From Chryseobacterium sp. (GTDB taxonomy: Bacteria > Bacteroidota > Bacteroidia > Flavobacteriales > Weeksellaceae), in contig QFQW01000051.1 in NCBI GenBank assembly GCA_003248755.1, positions 1-25,196 of the forward strand: a DNA stretch of 25,196 bases, read 5' to 3'. Below the pieces are notes generated by a model. The model was not told where the DNA came from. It did not search any database and saw nothing but the letters and a program-made list of their open reading frames with translations. Made by a program: the position numbers and the translations under genes. Positions 16,197-23,593 of the stretch are shown here, piece by piece. Every line of letters starts with the position of its first letter. The first letter of the stretch is position 1.

Positions 16197-16879
16197 GAGA
16201 CTCTCTTTTTATTGGAGGATTCTACCCATTCATCATTTTTGCAGACTTTACAATTGCCATGTTCTCCGGCTTTGAATTTTTGTGTGTAACCACAAAAAGT
16301 ACAGGAGTAATGAGTGTTTTTGGTAAATGTTTTTAACGGGTTTTCCAATGAGTTCGGCATTATCGGTAAGCCATATTTTATATTGTCACCTTCATAATAG
16401 AAAACACTGATTTCGCCGGAAATTTCCTCAATAGCCTTTTCAATTTGGCCAAGTTGTGAAACGCCTTTAAGTCTTAGCTCTGCAAAAAATTCATCTTCCC
16501 CAAGCGATTCTTTTCGTAAATCATTAATACAGAAAATGCCATTATCTATCAAACAAATAGGTTTCCCTTCAACCAGTTTTTCAAATTTTTTGCTTTTCCC
16601 AATAAAATATGTGATAATCGTATATAAGCTGATGATCATGGTGAAAACGACAATCGCAGGCATTATACCAACATCTTTATAAAACATCGGGTCACCGGCT
16701 GCAGAACCAAGCCCGATAATCACAACTAGCTCAAAAACGGAAAGTTGTTTTACACCTCGTTTTCCTAAAAGCCGAAGCCCGAAAATAATCACGAAGAACA
16801 TTATTCCGGTTCTTAGAACCGTTTCCAGAAGGAAGTTCCAATCTTCGGAACCTAATAGAATTTGCTTGAAATCGAACAT
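16193..16879 (-). CDS. DUF421 (YetF-like) membrane protein with C-terminal zinc ribbon
   Basis: A 228-residue membrane protein. Three hydrophobic segments in the first 95 residues (FFVIIFGLRLLG, FELVVIIGLGSAAGD, IVVFTMIISLYTIITYF) precede a soluble part that includes KPICLIDNGIF and the DUF421 core around ELRLKGVSQLGQIEKAI. The family's function is not established. The tail adds a likely metal-binding ribbon: Cys193-x2-Cys196 and Cys210-x2-Cys213 (CTFC...CKVC). It is the last gene of the minus-strand ligase cluster, 55 bp behind the circularly permuted ATP-grasp gene with no terminator between, so it may be co-transcribed. Its stop codon overlaps the convergent HAD gene. Confidence 0.88.
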   Translation of the reverse strand: MFDFKQILLGSEDWNFLLETVLRTGIMFFVIIFGLRLLGKRGVKQLSVFELVVIIGLGSAAGDPMFYKDVGIMPAIVVFTMIISLYTIITYFIGKSKKFEKLVEGKPICLIDNGIFCINDLRKESLGEDEFFAELRLKGVSQLGQIEKAIEEISGEISVFYYEGDNIKYGLPIMPNSLENPLKTFTKNTHYSCTFCGYTQKFKAGEHGNCKVCKNDEWVESSNKKRVS

Positions 16880-16934
16880 AGTTTTTTATCGCTATGTCCA
16901 AAAAATACGCCAGAATTAATATGATAAATGGGAA

Positions 16935-18116
16935 TTACTTCTCAAAAAACGCCATAGAACTCCCAATCCAAATCGCATCTTTCTTATTAAAATCCACATT
17001 CACCATTGCGGCTTTGGTCATTCTCACAAGATTTACGAGAAGTTCAGGATTTTCTTTATCAGGATTCCACGCAAAAAGTAAACGGATTTCTGCTTTGGAA
17101 AATTCCCCATTGATGTCTTCAAAAAGTGAAGCATAAGTCACTTTTCTTTGAAGGATGTAATTTTCTTTATCGTCAATTTGAGAAATGATTTCTTGAGTAG
17201 GATTAAGGTTCACACCACTTCCTGCAAATGAGAAAAGAGGTTTCAGAACAAAATCATCCAGTTGTTCATTTTCAGGAAAATCAGATAAAAAATAACTTTT
17301 CGGGACAAACTCGTGTTTTAGCTTAGGGAGAATATATTTTGAGATTTTGAAAAACCAGTTAGGATGAGTAATCCATTCTACATCCACATCTTCCCGGAAA
17401 TCAAATTCCGTTTCCAATCCTTCAATCTTATCCAGTTCATCAAAAATCACACGATTGTAAATTCGGTTGATAGGAATCAATTTTCCATCATTTTCGTAAA
17501 ATAGCTTTTTGCCTTCCTTTTTGATTTTCGTCAGACAAATCGTTTTGATGCCAAGATATTGTTCAGTCAGGACAAAATCAATTGCTGTTTTTTGTTTTTC
17601 AGGATAGATTTCCAAGAGAATCACATTTTCAGGATTTTCGTTTCCAACGATAACCTGTTTCAGTTTTTGAATGTATTCATCTTTCGGAAGTGAGTTTTTC
17701 AATTCGTCCAGAGAAGGATAAACCTCGGTAATCACTTCTTCAAACAACTTTTGAAATCCGAACAAACTCGGAAAAGCCTGCAATTCTATCAACTGCGGAA
17801 TTACATTTCCATTTTCATCCTGACAAATTCCAAAATCAATCGCTACAAAATGTGGTTTTTTGGTATCATTCGGGACATTACAATTCGCAGGAATTGCTTT
17901 GCTGAGCTCTTCATCAGACATTTCTTTGATTTGCGAAATAATCGTTTGAGACGCATCTTCCAGTTTTTGCTGGAAATCTTTGGTTAAGAAAATCGGACTT
18001 TCAGAAAGTCGAAACGCGGCTTCGTTACCACATTTCTCTTTTATCAATTCGTTGACTTTTTGATATTTTTCCTGAGAAAATTCTCCGTTGAATTGAGTTC
18101 TGTATTTTGGAATCAT
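16935..18116 (-). CDS. putative circularly permuted ATP-grasp ligase (glutathionylspermidine synthase-like)
   Basis: A 393-residue protein starting at MIPKYRTQFN; an in-frame ATG 17 codons upstream lies in a short repeat and is less likely. The order of ATP-grasp elements seems permuted. An acidic metal-site-like stretch comes first (FVAIDFGICQDENG... with Asp94 and IELQAFPS with Glu111), then NRVIFDEL near 221-228, and only later the ATP-binding lysine strand FVLKPLFSFAGSGVNL (Lys292) and ILQRKV. This is the arrangement of the glutathionylspermidine synthase/GSP_synth-like group, which form amide bonds between a carboxylate and an amine. Gln113 stands where that group usually has Asn. I cannot tell the substrate. 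It lies 70 bp behind the amidotransferase gene in the ligase cluster. Confidence 0.72.
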   Translation of the reverse strand: MIPKYRTQFNGEFSQEKYQKVNELIKEKCGNEAAFRLSESPIFLTKDFQQKLEDASQTIISQIKEMSDEELSKAIPANCNVPNDTKKPHFVAIDFGICQDENGNVIPQLIELQAFPSLFGFQKLFEEVITEVYPSLDELKNSLPKDEYIQKLKQVIVGNENPENVILLEIYPEKQKTAIDFVLTEQYLGIKTICLTKIKKEGKKLFYENDGKLIPINRIYNRVIFDELDKIEGLETEFDFREDVDVEWITHPNWFFKISKYILPKLKHEFVPKSYFLSDFPENEQLDDFVLKPLFSFAGSGVNLNPTQEIISQIDDKENYILQRKVTYASLFEDINGEFSKAEIRLLFAWNPDKENPELLVNLVRMTKAAMVNVDFNKKDAIWIGSSMAFFEK

Positions 18117-18123
18117 AGTTTTT

Positions 18124-18179
18124 AATTGTAAAATGTAAAAGTAAAAGGTACAAAATACATTGTACATCTTACATTGTAC
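18124..18179 (-). repeat. short-period degenerate repeat before the permuted ATP-grasp gene
   Basis: Read on the minus strand, units of about 14 bp follow each other: TGTACAATGTAAGA, TGTACAATGTATTT, TGTACCTTTTACTT and then TTACATTTTACAA. The plus strand shows two exact TACATTGTAC copies at 18156-18165 and 18170-18179. A related stretch lies at 23551-23570 before another ATP-grasp gene of the cluster. Confidence 0.6.
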
Positions 18180-18186
18180 GAGAAAA

Positions 18187-19029
18187 TTAACCGAATACTA
18201 AGCTTTTAGTAATTTGTTCAGAAGCCAGTTGCAAAAATCTTGGGATAATTTGAGCTCTTGTCAAGACAATTTTATCGTCATCGTCCATTCTGTCAATTGT
18301 TTCGAGATATTTTTCCATCCCGAAAGTTTCAATCATCGCTGTTTTATTTTTTTCGTCCTCCAGATTTTTGATGAAACCAAGCGGGTCAGCTTCCGGATGA
18401 AACTGCGTTCCGAAAATCTCATCAGAAAAACGAACGGCCATCATAGCTCTTTCCAAATGAACCGTTGGGCGGATTTTCTCCAAAGCCACGATTTTCATTC
18501 CCAGCTCATCCAGTCGTTCCTGGTTTGGCTCAATACATTGATAAGCTCTGGAATCTACACCGTAGAAAGGGTCGGCTAGATTTTTAAATAAAAATTCCGT
18601 TTCGCCGTCTTCCGATTTATGAATTGGCATCACGCCAAACGAATACGATTTTCTTTTGCAGACATTCGCAATCCCGAAATGGATTACCGCCAATTGGAAA
18701 GAATGGCAAACCAAAAACAGATATTTTTTCTGCTCATTGGTTTTATTGTGCTCCCATATTTGCGTCAGGAAATCAGCAAATTTCTGTTCCCATTCATAAC
18801 CTTCACGATGGGGATTTCCCGGTCCTCCGGAAGAGATGAAAATGTCAAAATCTTCAATATTTGGCATTTCATTTTTATAACGAACATCAAAAACATCTAC
18901 AGAAACTTCGTATTCCGACTGCTCCTGAAACGCTTTCGACAGCTCTTTTATATTTCTCATCCCTTGATTCGGATGATTATTATTCATATCAAGAAGTGCA
19001 ATTCTTACATCATTTTTACTCATATTCAT
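18187..19029 (-). CDS. class I glutamine amidotransferase-like protein
   Basis: A 280-residue flavodoxin-like GATase1 protein. The oxyanion-type strand FISSGGPGNPHREG lies near residues 65-78. The presumed nucleophile Cys108 is in LVCHSFQLA, and the His211/Glu213 pair is in GTQFHPEAD. The nucleophile elbow is C-H-S instead of the usual G-x-C-x-G context, so glutamine hydrolysis is likely but not certain, and a peptidase-type reaction is possible. About 70 extra residues follow the catalytic pair. It sits inside the ligase cluster between the GCS2-type gene and the permuted ATP-grasp gene and may supply ammonia for an amidation. It has its own promoter-like box, so the last three cluster genes may form a separate or additional transcript. 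Start chosen at MNMSK; MSK two codons later is equally possible. Confidence 0.85.
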   Translation of the reverse strand: MNMSKNDVRIALLDMNNNHPNQGMRNIKELSKAFQEQSEYEVSVDVFDVRYKNEMPNIEDFDIFISSGGPGNPHREGYEWEQKFADFLTQIWEHNKTNEQKKYLFLVCHSFQLAVIHFGIANVCKRKSYSFGVMPIHKSEDGETEFLFKNLADPFYGVDSRAYQCIEPNQERLDELGMKIVALEKIRPTVHLERAMMAVRFSDEIFGTQFHPEADPLGFIKNLEDEKNKTAMIETFGMEKYLETIDRMDDDDKIVLTRAQIIPRFLQLASEQITKSLVFG

Positions 19030-19038
19030 AAATTTTTA

Positions 19039-19046
19039 CAAAAATA
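19039..19046 (-). promoter_or_regulatory. putative -7 promoter box of the amidotransferase gene
   Basis: The minus strand reads TATTTTTG, matching TAnnTTTG, 9 nt before the ATG at 19029. It would start transcription inside the ligase cluster, upstream of the amidotransferase, permuted ATP-grasp and DUF421 genes. Confidence 0.42.
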
Positions 19047-19157
19047 CGGAATCTAGAATTGATGAAAAGTTAATAAAATTCTAAAAATATTAATTGGGTA
19101 ATTTAATTATAGTTCTACAATTAATAAAAAACTTATCAAAAATTCATAACTCATAAT

Positions 19158-20261
19158 TTACAAAAGTCCTTTTTCAGTCTCATAAATCATATAATCCACG
19201 ACTTTCTTCATATCGCCGCCACTTTCATGAAAAACTTTCAATTGTCTGTCAGCGCCGGTTCCGTTTTTGACAATTTCTCTTGCATATTCAACTTCTTTTC
19301 TACAACCCAAATCGTCCACTACATCATCTATGAATAATAGCAATTCTTCCAAAAGGTCACGATACGGAACGCTTGCTTCTTTTCCGAAGTCAATCAAATG
19401 TGCATCAATTCCATCTTTGGAAGCGCGCCATTTGTTTTCTGTCAGAAGCAGTCTTCTGTAACTTCTGTAGCTGGTATTCTGCTGATGCATTTTGTAGATT
19501 TTAGCAACCAAAGCCTGCATGATTGCCGCAAGACAAACCGTTTCATCAATAGTCAGAGGCATATCGCAAATCCTGAATTCAATCGTAGGATAGAACGGGT
19601 GAACTCTCAAATCCCACCAGATTTTCTTCGCATTATCAATCGTTCCGGTTTTGACCATCAGATTGACATACGCATCAAATTCTGCCACACTGCTGAAATA
19701 ACTTGGTAATCCCGTTCTTGGGAATTTAGCAAAAACTTCCTGTCTGTAAGATTTGAAACCGGTCAATCTTCCAACCCAGAACGGAGAGTTGGTAGATAAA
19801 GCGTACACGTGCGGCAAGAAATATCGCATCACATTCTGAATCCTGATGCCTTCTTCACGGTCAGGAATCCCGATGTGAACGTGCAATCCGAAAATCAGAT
19901 TCGACCTTGCAACATCACCCATATCACTTACGATTTTGTCGTAACGTGCATCTTTTGTAATGATATTGTCCTTCCAATGCGAAAACGGATGCGTTCCACC
20001 GCCGGAAACTCGCAAACCTTGGTCGTGAGCAGTTTTTACGAGATGTCTTCGAAGGTCGGTCAATTCCTGACGCGCCTGCTGAATATTTTCACAGATACCC
20101 GTTTCCATTTCTACGACAGACTCGTGCATCTCGTGTTTTAAGTTTTCGCTCAGAACAGCTTTTCCTCCTTCAATGATTTTGGAAACGTGAGAAACCAAAT
20201 CGCGGCTTTCCGCATCGATGATTTGGTATTCTTCTTCCACACCTATTGTGAATTTGTGCAT
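19158..20261 (-). CDS. carboxylate-amine ligase of the GCS2 family (YbdK-like)
   Basis: A 367-residue glutamate-cysteine ligase type 2 homologue, close in length to E. coli YbdK (372). The opening TIGVEEEYQII (Glu9-Glu11) is the metal/ATP-binding signature, HEMHESVVEMETG follows near residue 45, and GLHVHIGIPDREEG near residue 125 and a FRICDMPLTIDETV stretch complete the glutamine-synthetase-like fold. Family members couple an acid, often glutamate, to an amine or amino acid with ATP. YbdK itself has only weak glutamate-cysteine ligase activity, so the true substrate here is open. A 240-bp gap with a dispersed repeat separates it from ATP-grasp gene B upstream, and 128 bp from the amidotransferase gene downstream. 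Confidence 0.93.
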   Translation of the reverse strand: MHKFTIGVEEEYQIIDAESRDLVSHVSKIIEGGKAVLSENLKHEMHESVVEMETGICENIQQARQELTDLRRHLVKTAHDQGLRVSGGGTHPFSHWKDNIITKDARYDKIVSDMGDVARSNLIFGLHVHIGIPDREEGIRIQNVMRYFLPHVYALSTNSPFWVGRLTGFKSYRQEVFAKFPRTGLPSYFSSVAEFDAYVNLMVKTGTIDNAKKIWWDLRVHPFYPTIEFRICDMPLTIDETVCLAAIMQALVAKIYKMHQQNTSYRSYRRLLLTENKWRASKDGIDAHLIDFGKEASVPYRDLLEELLLFIDDVVDDLGCRKEVEYAREIVKNGTGADRQLKVFHESGGDMKKVVDYMIYETEKGLL

Positions 20262-20314
20262 TTTTTTTCTTGTGTTAGTTAAATTAGTAGTTAGTTTAAT
20301 GAATAATATAATTT

Positions 20315-20393
20315 GGGCAGTTTTATCCGCCTTCCGCTCCCAATCTTTTCACTCCACTACGTTGCGTAAAAAGGATTTCCACTCAAATCGAGG
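20315..20393 (+). repeat. dispersed intergenic hairpin repeat, related copy 3
   Basis: GGGCAGTTTTATCCGCCTTC at the left and GGATTTCC...AAATCGAGG at the right follow the same plan as copies 1 and 2: a left end with ATCC(C)GC, a pyrimidine-rich CAATCTTTTC against GTAAAAAGG hairpin, and a right end with ATCGRGG. The similarity is weaker, so it is either a diverged copy or a sister family. It occupies the middle of the 240-bp gap between two ligase genes; no gene is seen there. Confidence 0.5.
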
Positions 20394-20501
20394 AACGAGA
20401 TTCATCGATTCATATAAGAAATAAACAAATGTGAGATAAGTCGGTCTGCGAGTGATTCAACGTTTCAAATTACATCATTAAATATATAAGTTAGTTAAGT
20501 T

Positions 20502-21452
20502 TTAAAGTTTATTGGTTACAAATTTTCCCCAATCAATATTGATTTTTCCGGGCTTGTAATCTTTAGCTTTTTCAATCGCCAATTTTGCAGCGTGTTCAAC
20601 AATCCATTGGAAATTCTCCTCGCCAACAGATTTTCTATCCGCATCCGGAGCAGGGTTGCAGAAATCAATCGCATAAGGAATCCCGTCTCTCACGGCGAAT
20701 TCCACTGTGTTGAAATCGTAGCCAAGTGCTTCATTCATTTTGATGGTATAGTCCTTAATGGTTTTGAGCAGTTTTTCCAGTTCTTTTCCTTCTGTTTTAT
20801 GGGTTGTTGCGTATCTCAGATGGTGTGGATTTCTTGGTTCGTAAGGCATAATGTGAACATACTTTCTGCCCAGGCAATAAACCCGGTAATAATCCTCGAA
20901 AACAATTTCTTCCTGAACCATCATTACCAATTGCTCAGTCTCAGCGTGTTTTGCCCACATATCTTCCGGATTTTCAACTCGGTAAACATTTCTCCAGCCA
21001 CCGCCGTCGTGCGGTTTCATATAAGCCGGAAATCCGATATAATTAAAAATGTATTCCCAATCGTGAGGGAATTTCAGGTTTCTGAAAGACGTTTCCGAAG
21101 TATTGGTTGGCCTTTCGTGAGAAGGCAGCAAGACAGTTTTCGGCAACGGAATCCCAATTTTTGACATCAATGCATTATTGAAAAATTTCTCATCTGCGCT
21201 CCACCAAAATGGATTGTTGATAACGTAAGTTCCGTTAACTGCAGCATTTTTAAGATAAGCTCTGTAGAAAGGAACGTCTTGTGAAATCCTGTCGATAATC
21301 ACGGCATAACCATAATCAGCACCTTGTTCAAGTTTGTCGATTTGGACAGGTTCTGCGATATATTCGCCTTTGCCCAGTTCATTGACTTTATCGATAAAAG
21401 CCCACGGAAAAGTGTCTTCCATCCCGAATAAAATTCCAATTTTTTTTGCCAT
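20502..21452 (-). CDS. RimK/DdlB-like ATP-grasp ligase (cluster ligase B)
   Basis: A 316-residue ATP-grasp protein. After an N-terminal domain that begins KKIGILFGMEDTFPWAF, the ATP-binding lysine is Lys146 in AYMKPHDGGGWRNV. The hinge acid cluster is VQEEIVF near residue 180. The metal-binding end is Glu251 (TVEFAV) and Asp263/Asn266 in YAIDFCNPAPD. All elements needed for forming an acyl-phosphate and an amide bond are present. The wording is closest to RimK-type amino acid ligases, but I cannot name the substrates. It lies between the esterase gene (80 bp upstream) and the GCS2-type gene. Confidence 0.85.
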   Translation of the reverse strand: MAKKIGILFGMEDTFPWAFIDKVNELGKGEYIAEPVQIDKLEQGADYGYAVIIDRISQDVPFYRAYLKNAAVNGTYVINNPFWWSADEKFFNNALMSKIGIPLPKTVLLPSHERPTNTSETSFRNLKFPHDWEYIFNYIGFPAYMKPHDGGGWRNVYRVENPEDMWAKHAETEQLVMMVQEEIVFEDYYRVYCLGRKYVHIMPYEPRNPHHLRYATTHKTEGKELEKLLKTIKDYTIKMNEALGYDFNTVEFAVRDGIPYAIDFCNPAPDADRKSVGEENFQWIVEHAAKLAIEKAKDYKPGKINIDWGKFVTNKL

Positions 21453-21470
21453 AATGTTTTGTTTTTGGTC

Positions 21471-21497
21471 AGAAGTCCGATGCTGGATGTCTGAAGT
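21471..21497. repeat. short GAAGTC-type intergenic repeat
   Basis: AGAAGTCCGATGCTGG followed by ATGTCTGAAGT shows a diverged repeat of an AAGTCYGA-like unit. It lies in the 80 bp between the esterase gene and ATP-grasp gene B and resembles low-complexity repeats of flavobacterial intergenic DNA. Confidence 0.35.
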
Positions 21498-21532
21498 TTG
21501 TATGTTTATTTTATTAATTTAAATTTGTTTGA

Positions 21533-22246
21533 TTATCCAAAAAACCTTCCGATGAATTTTGGGAAAACCATTCTCCAAAGTACCCAATCGTGGTCTATCC
21601 ATTTTTGCTCATCATACCAATGATTGATGCCTTTCGATGTTAAAATGCCTGCCATTTTTCTGGTTGGTTCCAGACAAATATCCTGGTCGGATGTGCTGAG
21701 AACAATGTGCATATGTTTATATCGCCAGGCAGCATCGTATTTTACAAATTCGTCAGGACAATTGAAATAAATCAAATCATTATCATAACCATCCATAAAA
21801 CTTCGTATAGAAAATGCACCCGACAAACAGAAAAGATGCGAAACCAAATCCGGAAATCTGAAGGCAAAATTAGCGGCGTGATAACCACCGAAACTTGCAC
21901 CTGCAACAGCTACACGATGTGTGTTGTGCGTTCTTTGGATATAAGGAATAAACTCCTGAACCAAAAACTGGACATACATTTCGTAATTTCTGATTCTTTC
22001 ATAAGGCGAAATTCCTTTGTCATAAAAACTGAATTTATCAATCGTCTGAACATTGAACAATTTCAAAATTCCATTGTCCGTGAAGTGCGAAATGCTTCCG
22101 TTCAAATGGAAATCGGCATTCTGAGTATAAGAACCCTGCGAAGTCGGGAACATAATAATCGGGTAACCGAAATGTCCTGTCACTTCCACCGGAAGACTCA
22201 TCCCGAGAATGTGTGAATAATAATCTGTATGTGTTATTTGAGGCAT
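21533..22246 (-). CDS. esterase-D-like alpha/beta-hydrolase of the ligase cluster
   Basis: A 237-residue serine hydrolase without a signal peptide, so cytoplasmic. The nucleophile elbow is GASFGG with Ser118. The acid is probably Asp187 or Asp189 in STSDQDICLEP, and the base is His219 in IDHDW. The beta-strand PIIMFPTSQG near residues 29-38 supplies the oxyanion side. The likeness is to the compact esterase family related to esterase D and mycolyl-transferase-like folds. It sits between two ATP-grasp genes, with 75 bp to the upstream one and 80 bp to the downstream one. It could remove an ester or amide group from the product or transfer an acyl group; the substrate is unknown. Confidence 0.85.
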   Translation of the reverse strand: MPQITHTDYYSHILGMSLPVEVTGHFGYPIIMFPTSQGSYTQNADFHLNGSISHFTDNGILKLFNVQTIDKFSFYDKGISPYERIRNYEMYVQFLVQEFIPYIQRTHNTHRVAVAGASFGGYHAANFAFRFPDLVSHLFCLSGAFSIRSFMDGYDNDLIYFNCPDEFVKYDAAWRYKHMHIVLSTSDQDICLEPTRKMAGILTSKGINHWYDEQKWIDHDWVLWRMVFPKFIGRFFG

Positions 22247-22321
22247 TTATATTATAATTGATGAGTGATAATTGACAAAAAATTAATTAAGACTGTCAGT
22301 GTGAAATTCTCGAAGACCAAT

Positions 22322-23533
22322 CTAACTTGTTGGTTTATCTTTCGGCGGAAGAATATTCAGAATCTGTTCTGTGACAACTTCTGCTGCTTGGTCTAATCTT
22401 TCCTCGATGATATCTGCAGTCTTCGCCTTGTAAACAATCCCGATATGATAATCGATTGGTAGGAATTTTTCCACTTCGTCATTCTGCAAATTGTGAGTGT
22501 CAGGATGTTTGTCTTTTGCTAATGCTACAATTAACCCACCAAATAAATTCTGAGTTTCTTCAACTGAATATTGAGTTCCGTCTAAAAGAGCATTTTCCAG
22601 TTTCGCCCATTCTCTCCAGATATTAACACCGGTCGCCGCTTCCACCATATCCGGAATGTGTGCACCGCCAACTCTGGAAGACGTTTCAAGGAAATAATAT
22701 CTTCCATCTGTTCCTCTGATATATTCGCTGTGAGTTGCCCCGTTTTGGATTCCGAATTTATCCAACACTTGTTTGTTGATTTGCTCCAAACCTTTTGCTT
22801 CCTCAGAATTTTTATCCAAAGTTTTGGTACGGAAAACACCGCCTTCGTGAGACACTTTCATCGGTGGAGAAAGATATTTTGAAAAGCAGGAAAACACAAT
22901 TTTCTTATTGTAAACCAGACAATCCACGTGATAAACATCACCAGGTTTGAAAGATTCTAAGAGGAATTTATAACGTTCATCGCCAAGATTTTCTACAGCC
23001 GGCCAAAGTTCATCAACAGAATTGATTTTCTTGATTCCGCTTGCTGAAGCTTCGGAACGAGGTTTTAAAACCCAAGGTCCGGGAACATCCTGTGTGAACT
23101 GATGTAATTTTGCATCATTGAAAATCGAGGAAAATTCCGGAACAGAAATTCCGTTGTCCTTGGCCTGTTGGCGCATTGCCAGCTTATCTCGGAAATAACG
23201 ATGTGTTGTCTGTCCCATTCCTGGAATCCGGTAGGTCTCGCGAATCATCGCCGCTTTTTCCACATCGAAATCATCCAATGCAATTACGGCATCAATCTGA
23301 TGATTTTTCATCAAATAGGCGAATCCCTGTACAAGATGGTCAAGATTCCAAACCGAAGGCTCAAGCTCCGGCATATAATAAACCTCGTCGATAGCGTGCC
23401 AAGGCCAATTTTTTTCTTTCAGGTTTTCCGATGTAATCAAGATGACTTTGTTGCCGAGTTTTTTGCACTCGTCCATAAAATCGTAACCTTTGTAATAACA
23501 GGAGATGCAGACAATCGTTTTTTCCATATTCAT
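22322..23533 (-). CDS. ATP-grasp amino acid ligase-like protein (cluster ligase A)
   Basis: A 403-residue ATP-grasp protein of the carnosine-synthase/biotin-carboxylase-like type. The N-terminal pre-ATP-grasp domain begins KTIVCISCYYKGYDF. The central ATP-binding lysine (about Lys157) is in PWVLKPRSEASASGI. The metal-binding region is YYFLETSSRVGGAHIPDMVE near residues 285-304. A C-terminal part of about 100 residues follows. Family members ligate amino acids to each other or to other acids; the substrate here is not readable. The first ATG candidates are 23533 (MNMEK) and 23527 (MEKTIV); an in-frame TTG at 23539 is less likely. The M17 gene ends 60 bp upstream, and a short repeat lies in that gap. 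Confidence 0.87.
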   Translation of the reverse strand: MNMEKTIVCISCYYKGYDFMDECKKLGNKVILITSENLKEKNWPWHAIDEVYYMPELEPSVWNLDHLVQGFAYLMKNHQIDAVIALDDFDVEKAAMIRETYRIPGMGQTTHRYFRDKLAMRQQAKDNGISVPEFSSIFNDAKLHQFTQDVPGPWVLKPRSEASASGIKKINSVDELWPAVENLGDERYKFLLESFKPGDVYHVDCLVYNKKIVFSCFSKYLSPPMKVSHEGGVFRTKTLDKNSEEAKGLEQINKQVLDKFGIQNGATHSEYIRGTDGRYYFLETSSRVGGAHIPDMVEAATGVNIWREWAKLENALLDGTQYSVEETQNLFGGLIVALAKDKHPDTHNLQNDEVEKFLPIDYHIGIVYKAKTADIIEERLDQAAEVVTEQILNILPPKDKPTS

Positions 23534-23550
23534 TTTCAAATTTGTATTGT

Positions 23551-23570
23551 GTAAAAAGTAAAATGTACAA
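23551..23570 (-). repeat. short repeat before cluster ligase A
   Basis: The minus strand reads TTGTACATTTTACTTTTTAC, one substitution and one inserted T away from the GTACCTTTTACTTTTAC stretch before the permuted ATP-grasp gene. Confidence 0.5.
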
Positions 23571-23593
23571 AGATTTACTTCTTTATTTTTAGT

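Noticed and set aside
18124..18179. CRISPR-like array
   Set aside because: The units are about 14 bp and adjacent, without unique spacers or cas genes.
20592..21164. Plus-strand open frame of 190 codons opposite ATP-grasp gene B
   Set aside because: It is antisense to a gene with intact ATP-grasp motifs and looks like a shadow of its codon pattern.
21707..22216. Plus-strand open frame of 169 codons opposite the esterase gene
   Set aside because: The antisense strand encodes an intact catalytic triad; this frame shows no domain.
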